A model generated the notes under the pieces. That model was not told where the DNA came from. It saw nothing but the letters and a program-made list of their open reading frames with translations, and searched no databases. Positions 9,646 to 18,380 of a stretch of DNA of 64,000 nt are shown in pieces (position 1 is the stretch's first letter; every line of letters starts with the position of its first letter). Made by a program: the position numbers and the translations under genes. The DNA is taken from assembly GCA_964442745.1 (NCBI GenBank), contig CAYUAI010000009.1, positions 1 through 64,000 of the forward strand, written 5' to 3'. This stretch comes from CAYUAI01 sp964442745 (lineage in GTDB: Bacteria > Pseudomonadota > Gammaproteobacteria > S012-40).

Positions 9646-9981
9646 ATTCATTTTCCTCATCCATTAATGGAGATTGGTTCTATGTGTGTTTGACTCTGTT
9701 GTCGGCAAAAAATCATTTTAAATGTCTCTGCCACTTTTACTTGTTTTCGTGTCACGCAAAGCTTACAATTTGTGCTAGGCGCTTATGGATATAAAACAAC
9801 AATCAACATAAATAAGCAAACGTGGTGGGAGGCAAGTATTTAAGCCAGCTATTTAATCCTCTGCAGTAGAACAATAATAACCCCAGAATTTCCTGTCTTC
9901 TCATTGCATACGATCGTTTAATTTTTATTCTTTTAACGTAATATCTACATCTATCATATTTACCAGAGTGGGGTATTGAAT
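9646..9981. other. Divergent intergenic region with no recognisable gene
   Basis: About 335 bp between the divergent outer-membrane protein and subtilase genes. It must hold both promoters. I see AT-rich sequence but no motif I would defend. Confidence 0.4.
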
Positions 9982-12534
9982 ATGATCAATTTTTCATCAG
10001 TGCGATTTATGCGTCTATGGTGGCCAATAAAAATATTTAGTGTCTTGTTATTGGCTTTGTTGGTTTTATCTGCTTGTTCAGAAACATCGCTGGTGAACAC
10101 GAAAAGCCAGTTTGAAGCGGAAAATAAGCCCGTATCCTATAGTGTACTTGTCAAGTTTAAAGATGCCTCATCGCTGCAAGATGGGCGAGCTGAGCAGCGC
10201 TTGCGAGCTTCAGGTTTGGTGCGCTCAAAAGGCCTTGGGCTGGTGCCGGGTTTAACCCAATCATCATTAGAAGCGGATCGGGATTTACAACAAACACTCC
10301 GTGATCTCCGGCAACAACCCAATATTGAATACGCCGAACCTGATTATTTAGTATCAGCGTTAGCGATACCCAATGATCCACGTTTCAACGAGCAATATGG
10401 GTTAGAGAATACCGGACAACAAGGTGGCACCGGCAACGCGGATATTAATGCCCCCGAAGCCTGGGATTTGCAAACGGGCAATGATGTTGTCATCGCGGTG
10501 ATAGACAGTGGGGTGGATTACAATCATCCGGATTTGCGTGACAACATCTGGGTGAATGTGAACGAAATACCGGACAATGGTATTGATGACGATGCGAATG
10601 GTTATATTGACGATGTCAACGGTTGGGATTTTAACAGTAATACCAACAATCCGATGGATGATATGGATCATGGAACTCATGTCGCTGGTACCATTGCTGC
10701 GGTGGGCGATAATCGCATCGGTATCACGGGGGTGAACTGGAAAGCGAAAATAATGCCGCTAAAATTCATGAATGAAAATGGGGTGGGCAGTGTATCTAAA
10801 GCCATTGAAGCCTTGGAATACGCGGTGGCCAATGGGGCACGAATTTCCAATAACAGTTGGGGGGGGGGTGCATTTAGCCAAGCCATGTATGACGCTTTAT
10901 TAGCGGCTAATTCGGCGGGACATATTTTCATCACCGGGGCCGGTAATGACAAAGCTAATATCGATTTAACGCCTCATTACCCGAGTTCTTATGACTTAAA
11001 TAATGTCATTTCTGTGGTGGCAACTGACCCGCTGGATCAGCTCGCGACATTTTCAAATTACGGGCTGCGTACCACCGACTTAGCGGCACCAGGCGTCGCT
11101 ATACTAAGTACCATAAGAAACCGTGGTTATCAAACTTATAGTGGCTCGTCCATTGCGGCACCGCTGGTTTCTGGGGTGGCGGGTTTAGTCTTATCACAAA
11201 ATGAAAATTTAACGGTAAGTGATCTTCGTGCGAGACTGCTGGGCTCGATTGATAAGCTCGCCAGTTTATCGGGTAAAGTAGCCACCGGCGGACGCATTAA
11301 TGCATTTAAAGCCGTGTCGAGCTTCTCTCTCGCATCGACAGTGACTCCTGAGGTATCGCTTGCGTTGAGTCCCCCAAATCTTAAAATTCCCATCAATACG
11401 GCGCAAACGTTTACCGGCAGTGGCGGTTTACCGCCCTATCGTTGGTCTGTCAGTAACGCAAATGTTGGTGTGATTGATGCGACAACCGGTGTATTTATCG
11501 CAATGGCCATAGGGACGGCACAAGTCACGATGACAGATAGCAATGGTGGCAGCGCGGCGACCCAGGTGACCGTAAAAACGTTAGTGATTTCACCCTATAG
11601 TGATCAGTCTTTGAATATTAACGAACAATTCCAAGGGCGTGTCACAGGCGGGCAAGCCCCGTATCAATGGCGTTTAACGGACTCCTCAATTGCAACGCTC
11701 GCAACTAACGGGGCAAGGACGACTAGTGTAACGATCAATACAGACAGGGTAGGTCGCACACGCTTGGAAGTGACTGACGCCAATCAGGCTGTTGATTTTA
11801 TTGATATCCAAGTGACTGATCAGCCGATTGGTTTATTGGCGGTGACTCCCACTCAAGCAACGTTAATTGTCAACGAAACGATTCAGTTAACCGCTACCGG
11901 CGGCGGACCTAGCTATACTTGGATGTCGTCCAGTGCCAGTATTGCGATGGTTGATCCCGTCTCCGGGATAGTGACGGCCATGAGCGTTGGTACGGCCATG
12001 ATATCCGTCAGCTCCAATGGGGTGACGGATCCAAGCACGGCCACTATTACGGTTGTTGCTGCTCAAACGCCGACGCCGATACCGACGCCGACGCCAACCC
12101 CCGGTCAAATTAGCGTGACATCACCGGCTTCCTCGATGGTGGCTGGTGAGACATTGCAATTTACTGCCACCGGTGGAACGGCCCCCTATGGTTGGACTGT
12201 CAGCAACAATTTGATTGCCACTATTAATGAGAATGGATTGCTTTCTGTACCGGCCGACGTGACTTTTATCAGTCAATTTACGGTCAGTGCCACCGATGCT
12301 AATGGCGCAACGGGTACCAGTGGTACTATCTCCGTTAATCCACCGGCGGGTACGCCGCCAACACCACCGACAGCACCGGTACCACCGATTCCAACGCCGG
12401 CGCCAGTACCGGCGCCAGGTACACCCGCACCAACACCCGCCCCGGCTCCCGGAGGTATGGGTATGGGGGGCGGTGGCATGGGTGGTGGTGGTATGGGAGG
12501 CGGCGGTATGGGCGGTGGCGGCATGGGTATGTAA
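9982..12534 (+). CDS. Subtilisin-like (S8) serine protease lipoprotein with Ig-like repeats and Gly/Met-rich tail
   Basis: About 850 aa. The lipobox is VLSAC (Cys near 32), giving a membrane-anchored lipoprotein. Residues about 50-125 match an I9 inhibitor propeptide. The S8 domain carries Asp in VIDSG (about 175), His in DHGTH (about 230), the oxyanion Asn region NNSWGGG, and Ser in SGSSIAAP (about 390), so it should be active. Three or more Big2-like domains follow (about 455-790), then Pro/Thr linkers and a C-terminal run of GMGGGG units. The start is ATG 9982, since the TTG six bases earlier is weaker. A run of ten G (10859-10868) encodes the Trp-Gly-Gly-Gly of the oxyanion region and could slip. 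A perfect hairpin follows the stop. Confidence 0.85.
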   Translation: MINFSSVRFMRLWWPIKIFSVLLLALLVLSACSETSLVNTKSQFEAENKPVSYSVLVKFKDASSLQDGRAEQRLRASGLVRSKGLGLVPGLTQSSLEADRDLQQTLRDLRQQPNIEYAEPDYLVSALAIPNDPRFNEQYGLENTGQQGGTGNADINAPEAWDLQTGNDVVIAVIDSGVDYNHPDLRDNIWVNVNEIPDNGIDDDANGYIDDVNGWDFNSNTNNPMDDMDHGTHVAGTIAAVGDNRIGITGVNWKAKIMPLKFMNENGVGSVSKAIEALEYAVANGARISNNSWGGGAFSQAMYDALLAANSAGHIFITGAGNDKANIDLTPHYPSSYDLNNVISVVATDPLDQLATFSNYGLRTTDLAAPGVAILSTIRNRGYQTYSGSSIAAPLVSGVAGLVLSQNENLTVSDLRARLLGSIDKLASLSGKVATGGRINAFKAVSSFSLASTVTPEVSLALSPPNLKIPINTAQTFTGSGGLPPYRWSVSNANVGVIDATTGVFIAMAIGTAQVTMTDSNGGSAATQVTVKTLVISPYSDQSLNINEQFQGRVTGGQAPYQWRLTDSSIATLATNGARTTSVTINTDRVGRTRLEVTDANQAVDFIDIQVTDQPIGLLAVTPTQATLIVNETIQLTATGGGPSYTWMSSSASIAMVDPVSGIVTAMSVGTAMISVSSNGVTDPSTATITVVAAQTPTPIPTPTPTPGQISVTSPASSMVAGETLQFTATGGTAPYGWTVSNNLIATINENGLLSVPADVTFISQFTVSATDANGATGTSGTISVNPPAGTPPTPPTAPVPPIPTPAPVPAPGTPAPTPAPAPGGMGMGGGGMGGGGMGGGGMGGGGMGM
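10859..10868 (+). repeat. Homopolymer tract of ten G inside the protease gene
   Basis: Ten consecutive G within the codons for the NNSWGGG segment of the S8 catalytic domain. Loss or gain of one base would truncate the protein. Tracts of this length are the classic substrate of slipped-strand phase variation, and also of sequencing error. Confidence 0.85.
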
Positions 12535-12548
12535 GTTCACCGAGTGAA

Positions 12549-12583
12549 AATCAAAAAGCCTTTAATTCGAAGGCTTTTTGATT
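12549..12583. terminator. Bidirectional hairpin terminator
   Basis: A perfect 14-bp stem (AATCAAAAAGCCTT and its complement) with a 7-base loop. It carries an A run on one arm and a T run on the other, so it can terminate both the protease gene and the convergent lemA gene. Confidence 0.9.
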
Positions 12584-12666
12584 CCACCAGCACCATCTTC
12601 AGTGCCGATCCACGCTCGCTGCGCAAACGTTATCCATTTTTCTTGAGTTGATATTGGGCGATTTTT

Positions 12667-13221
12667 TTAGGGGTCCTGCACTTCAGGCATGACCCGCTGG
12701 GTGGCCAGTTCAAGAGAAAAATACTCAGCCGTGTAGAAATTAAAATACCGTGCAATAAAGTTACTCGGAAAAGATTGGATGAGCGTGTTGTTTCTTCGAA
12801 CGGCCGTATTAAATCGATTTCTTGCGATTTGGATTTCTTTTTCGACCTCATTGAGACCCTGCTGTAGCGCCAAAAAATTTTGGCTGGCTTTAAGGTCGGG
12901 GTAGGCTTCCGCCACGGCTAATACGTTCTGTAAGTTTTGTGAGATTTCGCTTTCTTCAACCGCTCGGTCTGCAATGATTTCCGATCCGACCCGTTGCGTC
13001 GTGACTTGTTCCAGGGTATTGGTTTCGTGTTGGCTATAGAGCTTCACGGTTTTAATTAAGTTCGGGATTAGGTTAAATCGACGCTTCAGGGCAATATCAA
13101 TACCACTCCAGGCTTCTTCGATCATGTTTTTATATTTAACAAAGCGATTATAGGTAGCGACACTCCAAAAAATGGGCACAATCACCGCGAAAATAATCAG
13201 TGGTATAAAATCAGAATCCAC
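12667..13221 (-). CDS. lemA: LemA family protein
   Basis: 184 aa with one N-terminal membrane segment (about residues 5-22). The family hallmark YNRFVKYKNMIEEAWSGID follows, then a helical bundle with RRFNLIPNL and the N-F-L-A-L-Q/EKEIQIARNRFN region. This is full length for LemA. The start is GTG 13221, with GGAG 9 bases upstream. The molecular function is not settled; the family is often next to peptidase or TPM-domain genes, but here it lies between a subtilase and a DUF815 ATPase. Confidence 0.92.
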   Translation of the reverse strand: MDSDFIPLIIFAVIVPIFWSVATYNRFVKYKNMIEEAWSGIDIALKRRFNLIPNLIKTVKLYSQHETNTLEQVTTQRVGSEIIADRAVEESEISQNLQNVLAVAEAYPDLKASQNFLALQQGLNEVEKEIQIARNRFNTAVRRNNTLIQSFPSNFIARYFNFYTAEYFSLELATQRVMPEVQDP

Positions 13222-13320
13222 AGTCGTTAACTCCTAAATTATTAATAGATTATTCGTGTATTATATTCAGTACGGCCATCAATGTTAATGCCTGCTTGCC
13301 TAAATTTATGAGAAGATGCT

Positions 13321-14085
13321 TCAGGTGACGCTGTAACTATGGTAGAACTGTTTGGCCGTGCGCCCACTGCGCGATCCTTTTTCTAAGGCAAATTGTTTAG
13401 CTTTTTCATGAAGCAAGATCTTATCGATACTTTGTGATTGAAAATAATGATCGACAATGGCTAAGTATTCAGCTTGGCTAATTGGATAAAAAGAAAGCCA
13501 TACCCCGAATCGGTCCGACAAAGAAATTCTTTCTTCCACGGCATCGCTATGATGGATTTCATTGTTCACCCGTTTGCTGTCTCGATTGTCTGCCATATAT
13601 TCAGGCAATAAATGACGGCGATTGGAGGTGGCATAAATTAATAGGTTATTGGGTGGTAATTCGATCGATCCTTCCAGCGCACTTTTCAGCGCCTTATAGT
13701 GACTCTCATGTGCTTCAAACGATAGGTCATCGCAATAAATAATAAATCGGTAATTGAGTTCGCGAATGTCATCAACGATTTCGGGCAGATGGATGAGATC
13801 CTGTTTATCGACCTGAATAACGCGCAAATTTTCTCCAGCATATTCATTCAGCAACGCTTTAATTAATGACGATTTACCGGTTCCCCGTGATCCCCACAAT
13901 AATACATTATTGGCCGGCTGGTGATTAATGAAGCGCTCGGTATTTTCCACAAGTCGGCGCTTTTGGTGATCGATGCCAAGGAGATCTGTTAAGCGGATCG
14001 GATCTAAGTGTTTGACGGCTCGCAATGCTTGCTTACGTTGTCGCCAAATCGCCGCATAGGTTTGATTCCAGTCGATGTTCGTCAT
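13321..14085 (-). CDS. DUF815 family AAA+ ATPase
   Basis: 254 aa. A conserved N-terminal segment precedes Walker A GSRGTGKS (about 65-72). Walker B-like YCDDLSFE is near 118, sensor 1 is YATSNRRHL (about 150), and SLSDRFGVWLSF follows. This order is diagnostic of DUF815 proteins, predicted cytoplasmic AAA+ ATPases of unknown role found in many proteobacteria. The start ATG has AGGA upstream. It is transcribed away from the KfrA-like gene and towards lemA. Confidence 0.9.
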   Translation of the reverse strand: MTNIDWNQTYAAIWRQRKQALRAVKHLDPIRLTDLLGIDHQKRRLVENTERFINHQPANNVLLWGSRGTGKSSLIKALLNEYAGENLRVIQVDKQDLIHLPEIVDDIRELNYRFIIYCDDLSFEAHESHYKALKSALEGSIELPPNNLLIYATSNRRHLLPEYMADNRDSKRVNNEIHHSDAVEERISLSDRFGVWLSFYPISQAEYLAIVDHYFQSQSIDKILLHEKAKQFALEKGSRSGRTAKQFYHSYSVT

Positions 14086-14266
14086 GATTTAAATTCCTAG
14101 CCCAATTGAATAATTCGCTTGTTTTAGCATTTTTTTCCTTTTGTGGCCAATGATTTGTCAGTGTGTTTTCCCTCATTAGAATGGCTTGATCGTGTACTAG
14201 TGTCAGTAATTTTTGGTCGAAATTCACGCTAACATAAAATAAGCCCCGATTATCGCATGATTTAAA

Positions 14267-14333
14267 TTGACAGATTCCGAGGGTCGATTTACATTAACTA
14301 GTACGTATATACATGGTACGTAATACAGTATTA
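14267..14333 (+). promoter_or_regulatory. Sigma70 promoter with overlapping palindromic operators
   Basis: TTGACA at 14267-14272, a 17-bp spacer, and TACATT at 14290-14295. Two GTACGTA repeats (from 14301 and 14316) and the perfect palindrome TAATACAGTATTA (14321-14333) sit over and just after the expected start site. KfrA-type proteins repress their own genes, so these are likely autoregulatory sites of the gene at 14352. Confidence 0.65.
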
Positions 14334-14351
14334 AATAATAGGAGATAAAGG

Positions 14352-15386
14352 ATGGCACGAGGTGGGATAAACAAATCTGCAGTCAAAAAAGCCCGAGAAA
14401 ACTTGCTGACCCAAGGGCAAAACCCATCTATTGATGCGGTGCGTGTGGCATTAGGTCACACCGGTTCAAAAACAACCATTCATCGCTACCTGAAAGAAAT
14501 TGAAGAAGAAGAGGGCACTCGCTTAGACGATCAGAGATTACTGAGTGAGACACTCAAAGATATGATCGCTAAGTTAGCCGGCAAACTTCATGAGGAAGCC
14601 CAGGATATTGTGGATGAGGCCAACACCAAACATGCCTCGGAAGTCGAACAATGTCAGCAAGACATTCAGCAGCAGCAACAGCAATTGGCACAAGCCATTC
14701 AGCAGTCACAGGCATTAGAGCAGGCCTTAAACGAGTCAAACACGGCACTTGAGCTCACCCACAATCAATGGCAGGCAGAGCAAACGCAAACTCAGGAATT
14801 AACTCAACAAATGAACATGCTTCATGTGGAAGTCAAGGAAAAACAAACCCAGATTCAATCGTTAGAAGAAAAACATCGGCATGCACGTGATGCGCTAACG
14901 CATTACCGTGAGTCGATCAAAGAGCAACGTGACCAGGAACATCGGCGGTTTGAACAACAAATTCAAGAACATCAAGCTGAACGGCGGCAACTCAGCCAAA
15001 CATTAATGATCAAGCAAGAAGCACTGACGCAATTAAACAAAACCAATGTACAATTACTCACCGAACAACAAGAAACTAAAAAACAATTGTCAATACAGCA
15101 GGATAATAATCAACAATCCGAAATATTGGTGACGACCCTGCGCGAAGAACGTGTTAAACTTATTTTACAAAGCGAAGCCATGGCGCAACGTTGCGCAGAA
15201 ATTGAACAAAAAATAGACCACTTGCAAGTGCAAAGAGAATCCGATATCGCCCGCCATCAAGATTTACAAATCGCGTTAGCCAAAGCGCAAACTGAAGCGG
15301 CAACAAAAGAACAAATTATCGCCAATTTGCATATCACATTCCAGTCAGAGGAGAATGAGCAGCGACCTGAAAATGAAGGGGCTTAA
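14352..15386 (+). CDS. KfrA-like DNA-binding coiled-coil protein
   Basis: 344 aa. Residues about 5-115 match the KfrA N-terminal DNA-binding domain (SAVKKARENLL, then the G-H-T-G-S-K-T-T-I-H-R-Y-L helix-turn-helix). The rest (about 85-335) is one long Gln/Glu-rich coiled coil with no globular domain. KfrA proteins are usually plasmid-encoded repressors that help partitioning; here the gene sits among chromosomal genes, which suggests a captured plasmid gene or a chromosomal homologue. AGGAGATAAAGG precedes the ATG. A promoter with overlapping palindromes lies upstream and is probably autoregulated. Confidence 0.85.
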   Translation: MARGGINKSAVKKARENLLTQGQNPSIDAVRVALGHTGSKTTIHRYLKEIEEEEGTRLDDQRLLSETLKDMIAKLAGKLHEEAQDIVDEANTKHASEVEQCQQDIQQQQQQLAQAIQQSQALEQALNESNTALELTHNQWQAEQTQTQELTQQMNMLHVEVKEKQTQIQSLEEKHRHARDALTHYRESIKEQRDQEHRRFEQQIQEHQAERRQLSQTLMIKQEALTQLNKTNVQLLTEQQETKKQLSIQQDNNQQSEILVTTLREERVKLILQSEAMAQRCAEIEQKIDHLQVQRESDIARHQDLQIALAKAQTEAATKEQIIANLHITFQSEENEQRPENEGA

Positions 15387-16021
15387 TAGTAAAACCTTAC
15401 ATTGAGTGAGCAGGCTATCGCCCACAGATTGGATTGATACGCACTTGTCTAACCATTATAATAATGAGAGAAAGGAGAGTTAACCGATGAATTGAGCGCT
15501 CGCAAACCCATCGATCCATTCGCAAAAAGCCAAGAATAGCCAGAAAAATAGTACACTTAGTACAGTTCCCTCAAAAAGTTAAAAGAATACGCCTTTGTTG
15601 TGATGTTTTTCTGCCGTTTATTTATTCATCCTTGAATATTTTGGCATATGACCTTATTATTGTAGGCGCGTTAGCGTAAGATTACGCACCCGCGAGAAAT
15701 TTAAAGGGTGGCGAGCATTCATTGCATGGTATTCAGCACTTTTCAGAAGTTCCTTCCTTAAAGTTGTCTCCTGTAAATTGCGAAGTCTGTTTTGCAAATA
15801 AGTGCAATTTATCTTTGAAAAGCGAGAGGTAATTTACAGAAAGACTGGCACGATGAAATAGGTTAGCGAATCCAGGGCGTTTGGTTGTATTTTCCTATTG
15901 GTGATTACGCAGGGACGTCTTGTATTTCATCTGAGACGGCACCTTGCTATGCTATCGGAATTTTTAACCTGCCTATCTCACCTGGTGTGGCTTCTCACAC
16001 CTTTAACCAAGGATATCTACA
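15387..16021. other. Long leader/intergenic region before the RRM gene
   Basis: 635 bp with no convincing reading frame. It contains several small inverted repeats (for example GCGTA/TACGC at about 15674) and ends in a hairpin close to the RRM ribosome binding site. A long structured 5' leader, as seen for cold-inducible RNA-binding genes, is possible but unproven. Confidence 0.35.
15984..16001 (+). promoter_or_regulatory. Hairpin just upstream of the RRM gene's ribosome binding site
   Basis: GGTGTG-GCTTCT-CACACC, ending about 7 bases before AAGGAT, the ribosome binding site of a TTG-started gene. It could influence translation or protect the 5' end. Confidence 0.4.
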
Positions 16022-16297
16022 TTGAAAAAGCTATTTGTTGGGAGTTTACCAGCCGATGCGACCGAAGAGAGTGTTAAAACATTATTTTCAGAATTTGGCA
16101 CGGTACGTTCTATTCATCTTGTCACCGATGTTTTTTCCGGCAAATGTCGAGGGTTCGGTTTTATTGAAATGGAAGGCCATGAAGCGAGAGCGGCAATTGC
16201 CGCTCTGGAAGGCAAAATGTATCATGATAAATTTTTAAAAGTTCGATTTGAAGAAGTGCGACCCTCGGGCAAAGGAGGAAGAAGGGGACGTCGATAA
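16022..16297 (+). CDS. Small RRM-domain RNA-binding protein
   Basis: 91 aa made almost entirely of one RRM fold. RNP2 is LFVGSL (residues 4-9) and RNP1 is CRGFGFIEM (about 42-50), followed by a basic Gly/Arg tail (GKGGRRGRR). Bacterial stand-alone RRM proteins of this size bind single-stranded RNA and are often cold-induced. The start is TTG, supported by AAGGAT seven bases upstream and by RRM homology beginning at once; no in-frame ATG precedes the domain. Confidence 0.9.
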   Translation: MKKLFVGSLPADATEESVKTLFSEFGTVRSIHLVTDVFSGKCRGFGFIEMEGHEARAAIAALEGKMYHDKFLKVRFEEVRPSGKGGRRGRR

Positions 16298-16830
16298 TTT
16301 AAGCTGCCGCAGAGCCAGCGTTATCATTGCGATAGCCTGGCTTTGCCAGAATTTTTTCCATTGGCAATGCCAAAAAAATTGTTATTTTCTTTCATATGAC
16401 ACGACGCTTAAGAATAAGCGACGCACTCACTTCCCTGTTTCTTAATAATTTCGGCCAATATTTCATTGGGATCTTCCCATTAGACCAACACGTCCAGGCG
16501 ATGATGCAAACATAATAGACATCGTTGAAAAACTTTTTTGCTCAGTTTCTTGTGCTGCTTTTGCCGTTTTTTACCATTAAAAATGATACGCCGGAGTTTC
16601 ATGTAAAATCGATCAAGACTGACCGATGGAAGAAACGCCTCCCTTTGATTTTTTTCTAAAAACAGACGCGATGCATGTCTGCAGCTCACAGACCAAAGAT
16701 AAACGCTTCATCCACCGAGTGACGAGGTTGTCATTAATAAGAGACTGAACTTAGCGGATGCAGCACTACTTTATATCGGAGTCAGGATTTTCTCAAATAT
16801 TGACTGTTTCACTTATTGTATCAACCATTC
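16298..16830. other. Intergenic region without a supported gene
   Basis: About 530 bp between the convergent RRM gene and the hypothetical gene at 16831. A hairpin (GCCAG...CTGGC, about 16313-16342) and a palindrome TTGGCAATGCCAA (about 16362) follow the RRM gene and may end its transcript. I find no convincing coding frame. Confidence 0.4.
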
Positions 16831-17247
16831 CTAAATAAACTTTGTGTTAATTAAAAAAAAATTTCTCAATTTTTCGAACGATGAATGCTTGTTGCTTTCT
16901 ATTCCATTGATAAAAAATAGTTGCGGGTCGGCGAGCTCTTTTGTTTTAACAAGTAACGTTTTCACAAGAAAAGGCCATATACACATCATACCGTGAATGA
17001 CTTGGCTGGCATCAATCCCAATTTTTGTTGCTATCATATTCACATCAAATCGGTTCAATAAAAGCTCCATTTCTACACCACTAAATAATGTCTGAAAATC
17101 GATATGGCCTGTCGAAAGCACATGATCGATGGCTTTGCCGGCTTCTGGTAAAAAGTTGTTCGCTTGATCAACGCTAAATCCTATACATTCGAGTTTATCA
17201 ATTAACAAAGGTCCATGCTCATTGATCAGATCTTTTAGTGTCTCCAC
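16831..17247 (-). CDS. Hypothetical protein with N-terminal DUF937/DUF2780-like helices
   Basis: 138 aa, no signal peptide. The first 90 residues read as short helices (LINEHGPLLIDKL..GFSVDQANNFLPEAGKAIDHVL) of a kind seen in DUF937/YidB-like and DUF2780-like proteins. The C-terminal 45 residues match nothing I know and are basic and hydrophobic. The resemblance is weak. No operon partner. Confidence 0.4.
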   Translation of the reverse strand: METLKDLINEHGPLLIDKLECIGFSVDQANNFLPEAGKAIDHVLSTGHIDFQTLFSGVEMELLLNRFDVNMIATKIGIDASQVIHGMMCIWPFLVKTLLVKTKELADPQLFFINGIESNKHSSFEKLRNFFLINTKFI

Positions 17248-17652
17248 TCCATAAGCTCCCCATTTTTTGGTTCATGTGAGAAAAAGCATTATTATTTTTG
17301 TTAAGCGGTCAACGTTGCTAAATTTTACCGTAATTGAGCTTGCATCTACATCAGAAAATGTCAAATTTTGTCAAATAGATACCTGCCTGACTAGCCTTCT
17401 GCATGAATCAATTGTTTAATAGGCACAATAGTAATGAGAATAGTGAGCTGTATATTTTTAAACGATTTGTGCGGTGCATGCTTTATTGTGGACTCGCCTT
17501 AAAAAAGGCTAACCATAATTTTAACACCAGCACAAAAATGTATGTAGTATGGGTGCGTCTGGCGATCAATATGTATGATACGCTAGCGTTGACTGGCGAC
17601 TGTCAATCTAACAACCGACAGATAGCCTGATTGGGTGAGGAATACAAATAAG
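17248..17652 (+). promoter_or_regulatory. Upstream region of the TetR gene, with an inverted repeat
   Basis: 405 bp without a credible gene. An inverted repeat TTGAC-N8-GTCAA (17589-17606) lies about 45 bp before the TetR start and could be its operator. The short frame at 17403-17630 has no ribosome binding site or recognisable composition. Confidence 0.35.
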
Positions 17653-18234
17653 ATGGCAAATGTGAAAGAAAGGCTTAAATTGATTGCAACAGAGGCTGCT
17701 CAACGCGCCGGGGTCAGTGCCGTCACATTTCGTGAACTCGGTAAAGCGGTTGGAATTAAGTCATCTTCAGTGATTTACCATTTTAAAAATAAAGACGGGT
17801 TATTATTGGAGATCACTAAAGATTATACGAATCATACTTTTTCGTTACTAAAAGATATTGATAGAGACTATGATCAAGCGAATGATAAATTAGTTGAATT
17901 TGTCAAGATATTTGAAAGAGCATTAGTTGAAGGGAAAATTTGTTTATGCGCCATGCTAGCCTCTGACATAGATTCCCTGGATGACAAAACTAACGATGCC
18001 GTGCAACAATATTTTGAGGCATTGGAAGAATGGATCACAGATGTGATTAAAGGCAGTGATAAATTTGACACAGAAAAGGCGAGCAATTATGCGAAAATAA
18101 TTATCTCGGCCATTGGCGGAGCCATGTTGTTAGACAAAGTGGTTGGTCAGCCAAAATGTTTGGTGGCATTGCGCTATTGGACATCGAGTTTGTTGCAGCC
18201 TAAAGAAATTCCATTAGTGGTAGAAACCTTTTAA
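17653..18234 (+). CDS. TetR family transcriptional regulator
   Basis: 193 aa. The N-terminal helix-turn-helix is clear (RAGVSAVTFRELGKAVGIK, then SSVIYHFKNKDGLL, residues about 18-52), followed by an all-helical ligand-binding domain. The Y-H-F-K-N-K-D/E-G-L-L segment is the TetR hallmark. I chose ATG 17653; a GTG at 17635 is in frame but lacks an upstream ribosome binding site. The gene stands alone, so its target is unknown; a possible operator lies at 17589. Confidence 0.9.
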   Translation: MANVKERLKLIATEAAQRAGVSAVTFRELGKAVGIKSSSVIYHFKNKDGLLLEITKDYTNHTFSLLKDIDRDYDQANDKLVEFVKIFERALVEGKICLCAMLASDIDSLDDKTNDAVQQYFEALEEWITDVIKGSDKFDTEKASNYAKIIISAIGGAMLLDKVVGQPKCLVALRYWTSSLLQPKEIPLVVETF

Positions 18235-18380
18235 AACCTACCTCTTTGAGCAAGTCGGGAAAGGTTAATTTTACGGTAAATTACGAGTGAAAATTAAGCT
18301 TGCAATGCATTGTATTTTGCACAAAAATAGTATTGATTGAATGATAATAACTCCTGACATCAATATAAGCGCAACGCACG

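Noticed and set aside
14033..14227. 64-codon frame overlapping the DUF815 start
   Set aside because: Overlaps a well-supported gene in another frame and has no domain or conserved start signal.
17403..17630. 75-codon frame before the TetR gene
   Set aside because: No ribosome binding site and no family resemblance; it overlaps the likely operator region.
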